Source: Prorocentrum cordatum (taxonomy: Eukaryota; Sar; Dinophyceae; Prorocentrales; Prorocentraceae). Taken from it: DNA of 64,000 bases. The notes beneath the pieces are model-generated. The model saw only the letters and a list, made by a program, of their open reading frames with translations. It ran no database searches and had not been told where the DNA came from. The translations under genes were made by a program, and so were the position numbers. Positions 21,097 through 34,000 of the stretch are shown piece after piece. The stretch lies in the NCBI GenBank assembly GCA_963575745.1, contig CAUYUJ010004736.1, positions 227,001-291,000 on the forward strand. Reading direction: 5' to 3'. Position 1 is the first letter of the stretch. Every line of letters starts with the position of its first letter.

Positions 21097-21187
21097 CACC
21101 TCAGAGTCGTGAACTACTACAGGTACGACGGCCACCACAAGTTTGACGAGGGGCTCCAATTCCAGCGGCACACCGCCGCGTCTTTTC
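21097..21187 (+). CDS. Exon-like segment, copy 2, with GTGAGT donor
   Basis: Same frame as copy 1 (VVNYYRYDGHHKFDEGL), followed by TCTTTTC|GTGAGTCC, a strong donor at 21188. The 130-bp period is not a multiple of three, so the copies cannot be read through and would be alternative or sequential exons. Confidence 0.4.
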
Positions 21188-21384
21188 GTGAGTCCTCGCC
21201 TCGCGTGTGCTTCTTCCTTCCTCCCCGCCCCCTCCTCCTCCCGGTCACAGCACTGCAGTGCACGGCAGTTTTTGATACACTTCGTCGGCGCTCGCCCCTG
21301 GCCTCGGGGGCGGCCGGGGCGGCAGTTTCACTCACTACCGCTCGTAGCAGTCATCAGTTTGCTCTTCTTCTCCTGCCTCCCTTC

Positions 21385-21545
21385 TTCTTCTTCTTCTTCT
21401 TATTCTTATTCTTCTTATTCTTCCTATTATTGTTATTATTATTATTATTATTATTTGTTTTCTTATGCGTCTGCGTCTTCTTCTTCGCAATCGTATTACT
21501 ATTATTGTTGTTTTCCTTCTTCTTCTTCTTCTTCTCCTTCCCCCC
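21385..21545. repeat. (TTC)n/(TTA)n microsatellite
   Basis: Mixed T-rich trimers, AT-rich compared with the surroundings. Confidence 0.9.
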
Positions 21546-21559
21546 TCGTCCGCCTCGCG

Positions 21560-22140
21560 TGCCTTGCGCGGTGGGGTCATGGACGCAGCGTGCTTGCTGG
21601 CTGTGTTTGTGTCTTCGCCCTCTCCTCTTTGCCCCCCCCCTCCTCGCCCTCTCGTCGTGCCTCCTGTCTGGTTTTGCTCCTGGCCGCGAGGATGTGCGAA
21701 TGCCTTCGGCAGTGCCTGGTCGGTGTACGCACGCGCGGGCTCCCCTTCTCTTCACTCACTTGTGTGGGGGACACTTCTGCGGGACGCCTCCTGGAGTGGC
21801 CCCCTTCCTCTTCGTCTTGGCTGTGTCTCACGACTTCAATGGCAATGTGATTTGATCCGTAGTGCGAGCTGATGTGGGACATGCGCAAAACTGATCGGAC
21901 GTCGTGTTCCGCGGAAAAGTAGTTCACCCAGATTAAGCCACTGACAGATCCAACATGTTTTCCTCTCGCTGCCTTGGTACCGAACTCATGCGTACCAGCA
22001 TGCCCCGACATTCGACGACGTGATATTGTTCAATGCGCGGCCCACAGGTTCCTACCATGTCCCGAAGGATTATTTCGTCCCAGATCCATGCGCAGTGGAA
22101 ATCGATAACGATAGTTGCCTGTGTTGACCCCATTCATTGA
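21560..22140. other. Region with no supported gene
   Basis: Unique sequence. Open frames on both strands lack protein character. Confidence 0.35.
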
Positions 22141-22460
22141 GTTGTTGCATTGAGGATGTGTGAGCCATATGGTGCAATACATGTGGTGTAACCCATGGTT
22201 TGCCATATATCGGGCGTGAGGTATATGTTGCAATTTGTGTTGTGCAAGCTGTGTGGTGCAAATTGTATGGTGCAAGCTGTGTGGTGTAAGCTGTGTGGTT
22301 AGCTGCGCTATGCTGTGCAAGCTGCGTGGTTTGAGCCATGCGGTGCGCGCTGCGCGCTGCAGTGTATCTGGCGCAAGCTGCGTGGTGCATTCTGTTTGGT
22401 GCAGGGTGTGTGCCGCAGGCTGAGTGGTGCAAGCTGTGCAGTGCAATCTACGCGGCCGCC
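22140..22460. repeat. Degenerate GTGTGGTGCAAGCT minisatellite
   Basis: 10-14-bp irregular units. A second degenerate repeat (GCCCAGCGCACGAGGC, about 50 bp) follows at 22455-22640. Confidence 0.7.
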
Positions 22461-22769
22461 CAGCGCACGAGGCACCCACAGGGCCGCCACGGGTGGGCAC
22501 CGGGCGAAACGTCGGCACACCCGGCCTGCACACGAGGCGCCGACCGGCGGGCACCAGGCAGAAGCTCGGCACACGCGCCCAGCGCACGAGGCGCCCACGG
22601 GCACCCACCAGCCTGAGCACCAGGCGAAGCCCCAGCACGCCGACCCCCCATTCCGTGGGCAGGAGCAGGAAGAGCTCCCCTACGCAAGCGCTGGTTGGGG
22701 AACGACGCCCTGATGGGAAAATGTGCCATCCCGGCAGAGATCTGGACGCTCTTCCTCCCCCCCCCCCTT

Positions 22770-22946
22770 TGGCGGCGCGCAGTGGAGGGTACGGGGAGGG
22801 CGGGAGGCTTCTTAAAAAAAACACCCCTGCTGCTGAGAAGGCGCGGGCCTTGTCTACATAGATCTATGGCCAGCGCCTTCTCAGAAGCAGCCTCCTCCTA
22901 CTAAGAAGCCTTCCCCCCTCCACCTGCCCCCCTGTGCGCGCCGCCA
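22770..22946. mobile_element. MITE family B, full-length hairpin copy
   Basis: Almost the whole element is an inverted repeat: GGCGGCGCGCA at both ends, then GGAGGCTTCTTA and GCTGCTGAGAAGGCGC paired with their complements around an AGATCT-centred loop. Confidence 0.75.
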
Positions 22947-23061
22947 GCCCCTACAAGCTTAACATCCGTCATCGGAGCGCACGTGTCGCAACTTAGATAT
23001 ATCATACGTCTACGGGGCGGCGGCCCAACACAGCGATTCAAAGCATCTTTCTCACCGATAG

Positions 23062-23257
23062 GTTCGTTTGCCTCCCCGAGGTCTGGCGCGCCCTGCGCGA
23101 CGAGCCAGTGCGGCCGCAGGCCCCGCCTGCGGGCCAGCCGCCGCTGGGGGCGGCGGCCGCCGCCTCGCCGCCGCGGCCGCGCCGCGCGGAGGCGGCCGCC
23201 CGGCCGCGCGCCGTGCTCTCCGCCGCCTCGTCGGCCGGAAGCCTTGCTTGGATTCAG
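23062..23257 (+). CDS. Gene 3 exon: Pro/Ala-rich
   Basis: Acceptor CCGATAG|GTTC and donor ATTCAG|GTGGCC. One base plus 65 codons: FVCLPEVWRALRDEPV... to AGSLAWIQ, with nearly all third positions G or C. The phase at the 3' end (0) fits the next exons. The upstream partner was not found. Confidence 0.5.
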
Positions 23258-26200
23258 GTGGCCGCTCGGGGCTCCAGGGACGCGCACGGCAGTCTCCATT
23301 CCTCCTTCCTCTTCCTCCTCCTCCTCCTCCTCCTCCTCCTCCCCCTCCTTCTCCTCCTCCTCCTCCTCCTCCTCCTCTTCCTCTCCTGATCCTCCTCCTC
23401 CTCCTCCTCCTCCTCCTCCTCCTCCTCCTAGAGCAGGCTCCCCGCACCAGATCCTTAGACAGGTGAGCAGCACATTGTCGACTGAGCTGTTGCTTCTCTG
23501 CCTCTTCGGCCTCGTCATGTCGTCTTCAAATTCCCCCCCAGTGGGTGGTGGCATCCGCATGCTGGCACCAGCTGTGGAAGCAGATTGTCCCCCCCCTCTT
23601 CTCCCCCACCCCAAGAAAACTCGGGGCTCAAGGGACGGGGGTCAATGCAGAGGGGACCAGTCAGAGCGCCAGGTCTTGCAGGATGCTGCAGAGCCAGGGC
23701 TGCGTTGACCCAGGCTTGGGCGCGGTATCCTGCAAGGCCCGACTGACCCGGGTCTGGATCGACCCAGGACCGAGGAGCCCTGAACCTGAGGGGAGGCGCA
23801 GGGGGATGTTGAGCGGCTTCCGGGCACGACAGTCAGGCGATCGCAAACATGGGTTCATGGGGCGTGGATTAGCGACGGGTCTCGTTTTCATGAGAAATCG
23901 TGGATTTCCGCCGCCGAACGGGGCGGCACCGGCCGCATTTTGGGGAGGGCACCTCCCCCGATCCATGGATTTGGCGACCGCGCGCCAAATCCGCGGATCG
24001 CTAGTCCATGCCTGCGCGCCCCCGAGACAGAGGGCCACAATCACAGCCGAGCGGATGCTTCTGGGGGGCCCCTCGGGGGAGCGCCCGCCGCCCTCGGCGT
24101 GAGCACTCCGGCCGTGGCTGCGGTCGCCTCGGCCGTCTGGGGCGCCCACATCGGCCACCACCAGCACTGAGCGGGTCTCGGCGTTGCTTCGGAGAGCACC
24201 AACTATACACCAACACCGATCCTGGCCCAGGATCACCCTGGGCCCAGGATCGGTGTATATGCCTTCTTGCGCAAGGCAGGAGGGCGTATACACCGATCCT
24301 GGGCCCAGGGTGATCCTGGCCAGGATCGGTGTTGGTGTATAGTTGGTGCCTTCCTATTGTTGGCGTGCGCAAGACATCCGCCGTGGTACATCCTCGGTGT
24401 GGCTCGTGCCGCCTGCTGTCCCCGCGTGGATACCAAGCTAAGTCACATCTGAACTACCCCAGTTTGTTAGCGGTCTGCGGTTGCCCTGAGTGGCAAAGGC
24501 TTCGGTCACTCCAGCGAGTGGGCTCCGCTCGCTTAACCCCGATCTTTGCCCCCCGAAAGCCGTTGAGGGCATGTGCAAGTCATTCATAAGCCAAGTTAGG
24601 CAAGATGCAAGTTGCCGTAGCATCCACTTAACTCTTAGCAGCCCCCGCGGAGGTCCAAGTAAGATCCGGGCGCGGCATTTGCTGTTTGCGATGCGGGCGG
24701 TTTCCCCCGGTCTCGGGCCCTCAGGGGTTGCCCAGGGGGTCGGGGGATTAAAGTGTGGATGCTATGAGGGCTTTCCCTGGCAAAGCCAATGTTTTTTGTG
24801 GGTTTTAAGCTGCTCCGCGAAGCGGGCGGAGCCCACTTGGCCTGGACGCTGCGTAAGTACGGCCAGGCAGTACCCACATCTGTATCGGCTCGTGCCCCTG
24901 TTCCCTAGCAACCTCCGCGGGGATTCGAGTGGGACCCTCACGGCTCGAGCCGCTCAGGGAGGTGCCGCAGAAGGGTTGGGGATTGGGACATCCAGTCGTG
25001 ATTTTGTGTGCGATGCTGCAGCCCTCTGCTTCGCACCGCCGGATCTCACGGAGGAGTGGATCGACGCCCGACGCTCTCCCTCCCTGCTCTCGGGGCTTCG
25101 CTGGGCCACTCGGAACGCTGCCGCCGGCGGGGCCTGGCTCGGAACGCGGTCCGAGACGGGCCCACGGGGGGGGGGGTCCAGGGACCAGTCTTGAGCGCGG
25201 CGGCCGGAGGACTCGAGCCTGGGGAGCGTTGTTTCATCCCCTGGCGAGACCGGGCGTGCCCGGGGGAAGGGGGGGGTAGGGGGCCAGTCACGTCATGATG
25301 CGCGCCAGCGCCGCTTGGGTACGGAAGAGTGGCTCAGCCCACACGGCGCCGGCGCGAATCGTGCCGTGACCAGGGAGGGGGGAGGGGGCGGGGGCGAGGC
25401 CGGTCACGGGTGTTATCCCGGATTGCTAGGCAGCGGAATCCCAGAGGACCCAGACTGCCAGGCAGCGGCATCCCAGACATCCTGCGGCTCGAACAATCTG
25501 GGGCGGCCGAAGAGGTGGTGATGACTGGGGGTGGGGGGAGGGGGGAATATCATGGCGTGGGTCGCAGGATCTCCCAGACTTCATGGCCTCCTTCTTCGTC
25601 TTTCAGGGCGTCTCCTGCCCCCCCTTCTAGGCCGCGCACGTGCCTCGGCCATGACTTGCGAGCCCCTCTCTTGGACGCCCTTCTCTTGGGCGCCCCCGCA
25701 GCAAGGTCGAGGCGCCCGTGCTCCCCCGATTCGGTGCCTTCGGAGGTCGCTGGCAGGCCCAGAGCGGCCGTCAAAGAACTCCCGGGGATGAAGAGCCGGC
25801 CCCGGGGAGGGGAGAGCATGCGACGCATGGAATGGAGTCAATGAGAAGATAAACGATGAGGCTACGGTGGGGGCGTTGGTTAAGGAATGCGCCCAGGAGG
25901 CTGCAGACTCTCGAGGATTCCTTATCTGATGAGGGCGGCGGTGTTATCCATGGCCAAGCCTCGATGGGAGTTCCACCGGCCTCCAGACCCTGGATTCCTT
26001 ATCTAAGGGTTCCTTATCAAATGTTCCACCGTATGATGCCTCTTTTCATTTTGAGCCTTCCATGATGCCCACCCCGTCCCGTCCTTCAGGGTCTGGCCCC
26101 AAATCGCCGAACGATCGTTCCAAGACGGCCCAGGAAGCCTTCGAGGCGCTGGCCCCGAGAGGCCAAACTCGCTGATTTTGCAAAGGTTGCTCGATGGTTG

Positions 26201-27647
26201 TGGGGCTCTCCACTTGTCTAGTTTGCGAAGCTCCAAGACGGCCCAGAAGGCCGCCAATGCTGGCCCAAGACGGCCTCAGAGGCCCCCGAGAGGGCCCCAA
26301 AAGATACCCGCTGGATGTGTGGGGCTTTGAGAACTAACACGGTATTCCGGCCGCTTTCACGATCCCAGGCATCCGACAATGTGTGTTTTTTTCCATGCGC
26401 GGCCCAGGGGGCACAAACCAATCCCCCAGGGAGTGGATGCCCGTCTTGCGGGTTCGTCTTTGATGGTCCTGGGGCCCCCCTGGTTGGCTTCTGGGGGAGA
26501 CCTCTGGCGACTCGCGCTGGAGGAGGGAGAGGAGGTGAGAGGGAGGAGGTGGGAGGAGGGAGGGGAAGGACAGGATACATCCTCCTCCTCCTCCTCCTCC
26601 TCCTCCTCCTCCTCCTCCTCCTCCTCCTCCTACTACTCGTCCACCTCCTCCTCCTCCTCCTCCTCCTCCTCCTCCTCCTCCTCCTGCCCTCCTCCTCCAA
26701 TCCCCCCGCTCGGCCTCTCCGTTCCGTGCCCCCCGCTGCCTCGGCAGGCGGCCCTCGCGCATGACCCCGTTGGCGGCGGGCTAGCACGGGGCGCAAGGGC
26801 CGCACCGCAGCTCGGGCATAGCGGGCCGGTGGGCCCCGCTGCCCCTGCCGCGCTGCTACCGGGCGCTGCTACGGTCGGGAGCTTTTGGGCAGCGTGTCGC
26901 TCCGCCGGTTCTGGCCCACCACGCCTCGGCGCGACACGCTATCCACGTCCCAGTCCCCAAGCGTCTACGTCCCGAGCCTTTCCGAGCATCCCGCCCCGCG
27001 GAGCGGAGCGACAAGCTATCCGCTCGCAAAGCGTCGCCAGGGCCGCCGGGACGACACGTTGCGCCAAAGTTCCCGACCGTCGAAGCGGCTCTGGCCCAAG
27101 GTCTCTCCAGGATTTCCAAGGAGGACCCCACGGCCTCCAGAGCACTCCACCCGGGGCCCAGGGGGACTCCGGGGGTCCAAAATGGAGCGAACAGAATCTG
27201 GCACGTCAGGCCGGTGGGCCCCGCTGCCGCTGCTGCGCTGCCTGGTTCAGTAGTAGGTCAGGGGCAACGACATCGGAGCTCTCGTTCTTACGGGTTCTCG
27301 CGGGGTTTCTGACGAGTCCGTAGGCCCTGGAGGAGTCTAATCGCCTCGTGATGCTCTCCCAGGCGTGGGGGGGGAGCCGAGCGCGAGACCAGCGGGTGGT
27401 GAAGGTGGTGGGTACCGTTCGGGGCATGCAGTGTAGACGAGAGTTCTGCTTCTTTCTCGTCCGCCTCCTCCGCCTCCTCACAGCCCTTGGCGTGCCAGGG
27501 CGGATCACGCACGGATCTCTGCACCAGAATGGCGCAGCTGCCCGCCAGGCCGCGAGGCCTTCGTACCTGGCAGGGACCAATGAACTTATCCACACATTGG
27601 TAACCGACGGCAGGGTGTGCCTGCTCCTGCTCTTACTGGACTCCCGC

Positions 27648-27724
<77 letters not shown>

Positions 27725-27726
27725 GT

Positions 27727-27757
<31 letters not shown>

Positions 27758-27980
27758 AGCATCACCATCATCATCATCATCAGCGTCATCATCACCATCA
27801 TCATCAGTATCAGCATCATTATCAGCATCATCATCATTATCACCATCCTCACTAGCAGCAGCAACAGCATTATCATCATCATCAGCATCAGCATCAGCAT
27901 CAGCATCATCATCAGCAACATCAGAATCTGCATCAGCAGCATCATCATCAGATGCATCATAACCGACATTATCATGATGA

Positions 27981-28044
<64 letters not shown>

Positions 28045-31000
28045 CATCAGCAGCATCATCATCATCACCATCAATATAACAATCAGCATCATCATCATCA
28101 TCAGCAGCATCAGCATCAGCATTAGCATCATCATCGTCGTCGTCGTTGTCGTTGTCATCTTTTTCTTCGTCGTCGTTATCGTCATCTGGATCGTCATCGT
28201 CGTCGTCATCGTCAGCATCATCATTATCGATTGTCACCATCACGATCGCCACAAGCACTTCACTCTCGCCATCTAAATCGCCGTCACCGTCACAGCGGCG
28301 AAACAGCAGCTCGTCACTGGCTTTGGTTCTTGAGCGAATGTAGAAATGCCAAGGGAGTATGGCCATTCGCGGGCTACACGCTTTCCACATGCTGATGGCA
28401 GCGCCTGGATCTCTAACAGTTGATGCGGGTAAGTGCATAGTTAAGCGGGTCACTGCAACCAGATGTGTGCGTGTGTTGAAGCCGGGCTGTCTTGTGTCGT
28501 GAGGCCCTGTGCCTCAGGGGAGTCTCGTTTGTTGCCGCCTGGAGGGGAAGGGGATTGAATATGGTACATAATGCGTCGGCCCGCTCCAGCGTGAATTTGC
28601 CCGCACTGTTGCAGAAGCGGGCCCTGACGAGGACGCGGCAGTATGGGGGGCTCACGCTGCCGAAACGCCAAACTTTTTTGTGCTAGTTACTCTCGTAAGG
28701 TCGTGGGTGGGGGGGGAGGGGGAAGAAGCCGGTAGTTCGACGACATCCCGTTCCACGCGCTCAGCCTTCACAATTGTGCGCTTTGCGGCCGAACCTTCAA
28801 AATCATTGTTTTTGAACAAGGACGAGTTCACCATCGTCGTGTGGTGAGACGTTGGCGGCAGGGATTGGGGTATGTATGTGTAGGGGTGTCGGGTGGGGGA
28901 GCCAAGATCGGGTCGTTGGGCCACCGTGGACAACAACGAATAGCATATGAATGCATGCATGCACGGACTCGCTGCGGACACGGGGGCCTCTCGGGAATTA
29001 TGATCAAAGGCGTGAAAGACATGTTGTAGAAAAGTGTAGTAGAGAAGCTCGACGGCGAGATCCCTGGCGAGAAAGTTCTAGAATGATTCGATAGGGCGGC
29101 TTCATCATCGTCGACCACGAAGAGAAGATACATGCGTGCACGAATTTGCTTCGGACAGGGGGCGTCTCAGGAATTAGAATTAGGGCGACGAAGAAGGATG
29201 TACTGAATAATACCGACGTAGATATCTCCAACAAGAATGCTTCATATACTTAGACAGGACGGCTTCATCATCGACAGCTACGAATCAAGTATGCATGCAT
29301 GCACAAACTCTCTACGGACAGGGGGCCTCTCGGTAATTGAGATAAGGGCGAAACAATCATATCAAAAACGTCAGGATATAGTAAAGAAGCTCGAAGACGA
29401 GATCCCTGGCGAGAAGGTTTAGGATAATGAGGTCGCACGGTTTTATCATCGACAACCACGAAAATGTGCACGCATGCACGTACACATTCGCCACAGACGG
29501 GGGGGGGCCTCCAGAATTAGGATTCGGGCGGGGAAAGAGAATGGAGTGGAAGAGCAGATTGGAGAAGCTCGACGTCGAGATCTCCGGCGAGAGCGTTTCG
29601 GTTTCTTCATCGACACGATGCCTGCATGCACGACTTCGCTCTGGCGGAAAGCTTTGGGATAGTTATAAAGGACGGCTTCATCATCTTCGGGGCGTTGGGC
29701 GCTGCAGGCACGGATAGGAGTAGGTGCAGGGGTGGACGGTGCCACGGGGAAGACGAACGGGGGGGGCAACCCGCGCTGGTGCTCGACGAGGCAGGGAGAT
29801 CTCACGTTGAAGCCGGCCAGTGTTGTGTCGCGGGGCCCCTGTGCCTCAGGGGAGTCTCGTTTGTTGCCGCCTGGAGGGAGGGGTGATTGAAGATGGGTGG
29901 GCGTTGGCCCGGTCCAGCGTGAATTTGCCCGCACTGCTGCAGAAGCGGGCCCTGACGAGGACGCGGCAGTATGTGGGGCTCACGCTGCCGCCACGCCAAA
30001 AACGTTAGTTTAAGGGCGTGGGGGGTCGTGGGGGGCGGGAAGGGGGAAGAACCAGGTAGTTCGCCGACATCCCGTTCCACCCGTATCGAGCTCAGCTTGA
30101 CACTTGTAATTTTCAAATGTGCGCGTATGTGGAGCCTTGCGTGTGAGCAGAACCCTGCGTGTGGAACCCTGTGCGTGAAGGCCTTTGTGTGCCTGTGAGA
30201 AGCCTTGTGTATATATATATATATATATATATGTGGCACCTTGTGCGCATGTGTGGCAGTTTCTGCGTGTGCGTGTAACCCCCTGCCTCGGATAATAAAA
30301 CCTACCCCCCTTTTAACCCACTCTTTTTTCTTATCCCAGTTCAATATGGTTTAATTGTGGAGATGGGCGCGGAGGCCGAACGTGATAATCCACGGGGGAA
30401 ATTGCGAATCGAAGTTGTTATCATCTCATGTTGACTAGGAACAGCATCAAAAACGCTGAGCATGGCCATGGTAGTCTCACCAGATCAGCCTCCACAATCA
30501 CGAGCGTGTGGCAGGGCTGTGGGATGATTCCCCCTCTCCCTTCTCTCCCTCCTCCCCTTGTCCCCCCCCAGGCCCCGAACGTGTTTATCCCGGGTTCTTG
30601 TGTAAGTGTGTAAATGTGTCAGTGTGTAAGTGTGTGTGTGTGTGTTTGTGTGTAAGTGTGTAGGGGCGTAAGTGTGTGTGTGTGTGTGTGTAAGTGTGTA
30701 AGTGTGGCAAGTGTGTAAGTGTGATGTAAGTGTGTAAGTGCGTCAGTGCGCGTGTGTTTAAGTGTGTGTAAGTAAGTAAGTAAGTAAATGTAAGTGTGAA
30801 AGTGTGTAAATGATAGAGTGCGTACGTGTGTAAGTGAATAAGTGTGTAGGTGCGTGTGCTAGGTTGTGTAAGTGTGTAAATGTGTACGTGCGTGGAAGTG
30901 TGTGGAATGGTGTGTAAGTGTGTGAAAGTGTGTTTGTAAGTGTGTAAGTGTGTAAGTGTGTAAGTGTGTGTAAATGTAAGTGCGTCAGTGCGCGAGTGTG

Positions 31001-34000
31001 TAAGCATGTGTGTAAGTGTGTGAGAGAGAGAGTGTATAAGTGTGCGTAAGTGTGTGTACGTGTGAGAGAGAGAAGGAAAGACATACAAATGAAACAATCA
31101 ACAAACCTTCTATGTGCGCCAGTCACGCACACTTCACGTCGTCGGCAACCATCTTACCCCAAGCTGCGCCGCAACCGCCCGTTCGAACCGTCAGGAAACC
31201 AAGCAGTTAATGGACAGTTCGGCACAACCGCCCTTCGGACAGTAACCCGGAACCCAGATATCCAGGCCTCCCAGATAGGACCAGAATATATGGGGTCGAA
31301 GGATCGCGACGTGTCGCTGATTCATCGGCGATGCGGTTGGATGTGGAGGCCGACTTCCTCCACGCCGACGGCGCCGATGCATCCCACAAAGTTGATGCAT
31401 CGCCGGCACAACGCCGATGCATCGCCGACAGATCGCCGATGTCTCGGAGTTGGGTTTTCCGACCCCATCTACTCGGACCCCGTCTAAGATGTTGTTTTAT
31501 ATTCTGGCTCATGCCTGCCACCAAAAACTGCGGGCACGACAGCCCGCAGGAACCCACAGTAAGCGAGGCGATCGTCAGAACGTGCGGCACGTCCACCCGC
31601 ATGAAGCCATAGGAACCCAAGCTGCCTCTGGAAGCAAAGGCACGCAGGAGCCCAAACAGCCATTCTAAGTGTGGGTCGGCCAGCCAATTCTTCAGAGAGC
31701 GCAAGTAAGACTACCCTCCGTGCGAGCGTTGCATAGGAAAAGGAAGACATGGCCGAACCCAGGCCCCCAGCGAGCGCCCCGGGAGAACAAGGAGGGCACG
31801 ATCTGCTTATTCTGGGACCTCCCGTAGCCCGTCCAGATCCCAGGACCCGCGCAAGATGGAGTCGACAGCTCTGGAGCCGTGCGCATGGGACGCCCTGGGC
31901 CTGGGGAGGAGGAGCCAAGCAGGCCTCCGGTAGGACAGGCACGAGTCGTTCCAGAGCACGCCAGGTCGCTTGCACATCGCTCAAAGGCGTTCCGGAACTG
32001 CCGCGGATCCCCGACCACCCTCCAGAGATGCCGGCTCGGTGCAGGAGGAGGAGGAGGAGTAGGAGTAGGAGGAGGAGGAGGAGGAGGAGGAGGAGGAGGA
32101 GGAGGGGAGGAGGAGGAGGAGGAGGAGGAGGAGGAGGAGGAGGAGGAGGAGGAGGAGGAGGAGGAGGAGGAGGAGGAGGAGGAGGAGGAGGAGGAGGAGG
32201 AGGAGTGAGGAGGAGGAGGAGGAGGAGGAGGAGGAGGAGGAGGAGGAGGAGGAGGAGGAGGAGGAGGAGGAGGAGGAGGAGGAGGAGGAGGCGGAGGAGG
32301 AGGAGGAGGAGGAGGAGGAGGGAGGAGGAGGAGGAGGAGGAGGAGGGGAGGAGGAGGAGGAGGAGGAGGAGGAGGAGGAGGAGGAGGAGGAGGAGGAGGA
32401 GGAGGAGGAGGAGGAGGAGGAAGAGGAGGAGGAGGAGGAGGAGGAGGAGGAGGAGGAGGAGGAGGTTCCCGATGTATCTCCGCGCGGTGGTGTCTCGATC
32501 TTGCCTCGATCCTGCGGAGGAGTTCGCCGCCGTCCTGGCTCAAAAGGGCGGGCCTGGCACGCCGATCTGGAAGCCCGCGGGCGAGGCCCGCCCTGCCAGC
32601 GAGCGCACCGCCCTCCTGGCCCCCCCGACGTCGTGGGTTTTGTCACAGCGCCTGCCCCTGGAGGTCTCGGCCCACTCCCCGGGGCCCGTTCTCGGCCCGT
32701 CCTTTTTGTATGTCCATGCCCCTCAGTTCCCCATCTCGGCGTCCATATGTGTCCCTGTGATGTGATGTGTCCGAGTTACCTTCGGACCCAGACTTTGCGC
32801 CACGAGCCAGTCCTTGCCTGCCTCCGAGAGGGCCCACAGACACGCATCCACCCAGACCCCCGCAGTCCCTGCTTGATGGTCACCCGCTTGCCCGAGGAGG
32901 GGCCCCGTTGGCCAGAAACTGCCGAAGGCCTCCCGACGTGCCTCTCTCGCGGTGCGGCAGTGCCCAGGCTCCGCCCGGGCGGCCCTTGCGGGACATGGAG
33001 GAGCTCCGCGACGCCGTGGCCGCCGCCCTGCGTGGGGCCGCGGCCCGCGCACGCCAGCTTGGGGGCCAGGCCTGCTGGCTCGCGGGCGCCGCCGCGGAGC
33101 AGTCCGCGTGGGCCCTGCGGGCGGGCGCCGGCGTCGCGCAGGGCGGCGCGGCCGCCGCGACGGTGGGCATGCAGCGCGGCGTGGAGCTCACGGCGGAGTG
33201 CGCCAGCAGCGGCCTCAGGACTGGGAGCCGTCTTGGGCGCCGAGTTGCGCTCACGCCAGGTGAGTCACGCCAGGTGTGCCTATATGCCTACCAAGCAATG
33301 TTCTAAGAACCTTTTGTGCGGTCTGCACGAAGTGTTCTTAAAACATGTCTGGCCGGGGCTGTCGTGCTTTTGCACATCTGGTTTATGTTCTAAGAACATT
33401 GCTATTGTTATTAGAACATGTTTTGGTTCCAAGGAAAATTCGTGGTAGGCCGATAGAAATGCCGGGACGGTCGGTCCCTGCTCAAGTGAGGGAGATGCAT
33501 CACGTCCGCTCTGCGCGCTTTTGGGCGTGGTATTGGGCGCCACGGGGACGACGAACGCCTTCCGTGAGTTACTTTCTAACCTCGTCATCCTTCTCCTCCT
33601 CCTCCTCCTCATCCTCATCCTCCTTCTCCTCCGTATCCTCCTCCGTCTCCTCCTCCTCCTCCTCGTTCTCTTTCGGTGGCCCCTTACTGGCTGCGGCCAG
33701 CACAAAGGGGGGGGAATCGAGGGAAGGAACATACCGGCCATGACCTACATGTCGCGGGATCTTGTCGACGCCGATCTTGGTCATGGTCCATGCTGGCTTT
33801 CGCCGATTCGCGAGGGTGATTCACGACTTGATGCTGACAACGATCGACGGTGACCAAGATCGAGACGGCGTTTCCGGGTTCAGTCTTGATCATGGTCCCC
33901 GTTGTCTTCCCCTCCAAGGAAGGGTCCCCCGTCGCCACGGCTGGATGCGGCTCGAAAAAATTGTCAGTTTCGACCCTGGAGGCAACATAGCGAAAAGTCA

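Noticed and set aside
27206-28453. 415-codon Asp-rich minus-strand frame
   Set aside because: Translation of (GAT)n. The poly-Asp/Ala/Asn composition matches the trimer, not a gene.
31692-32765. Poly-Pro/Ser and poly-Arg/Gly/Glu frames over (GGA)n
   Set aside because: Pure microsatellite translation.
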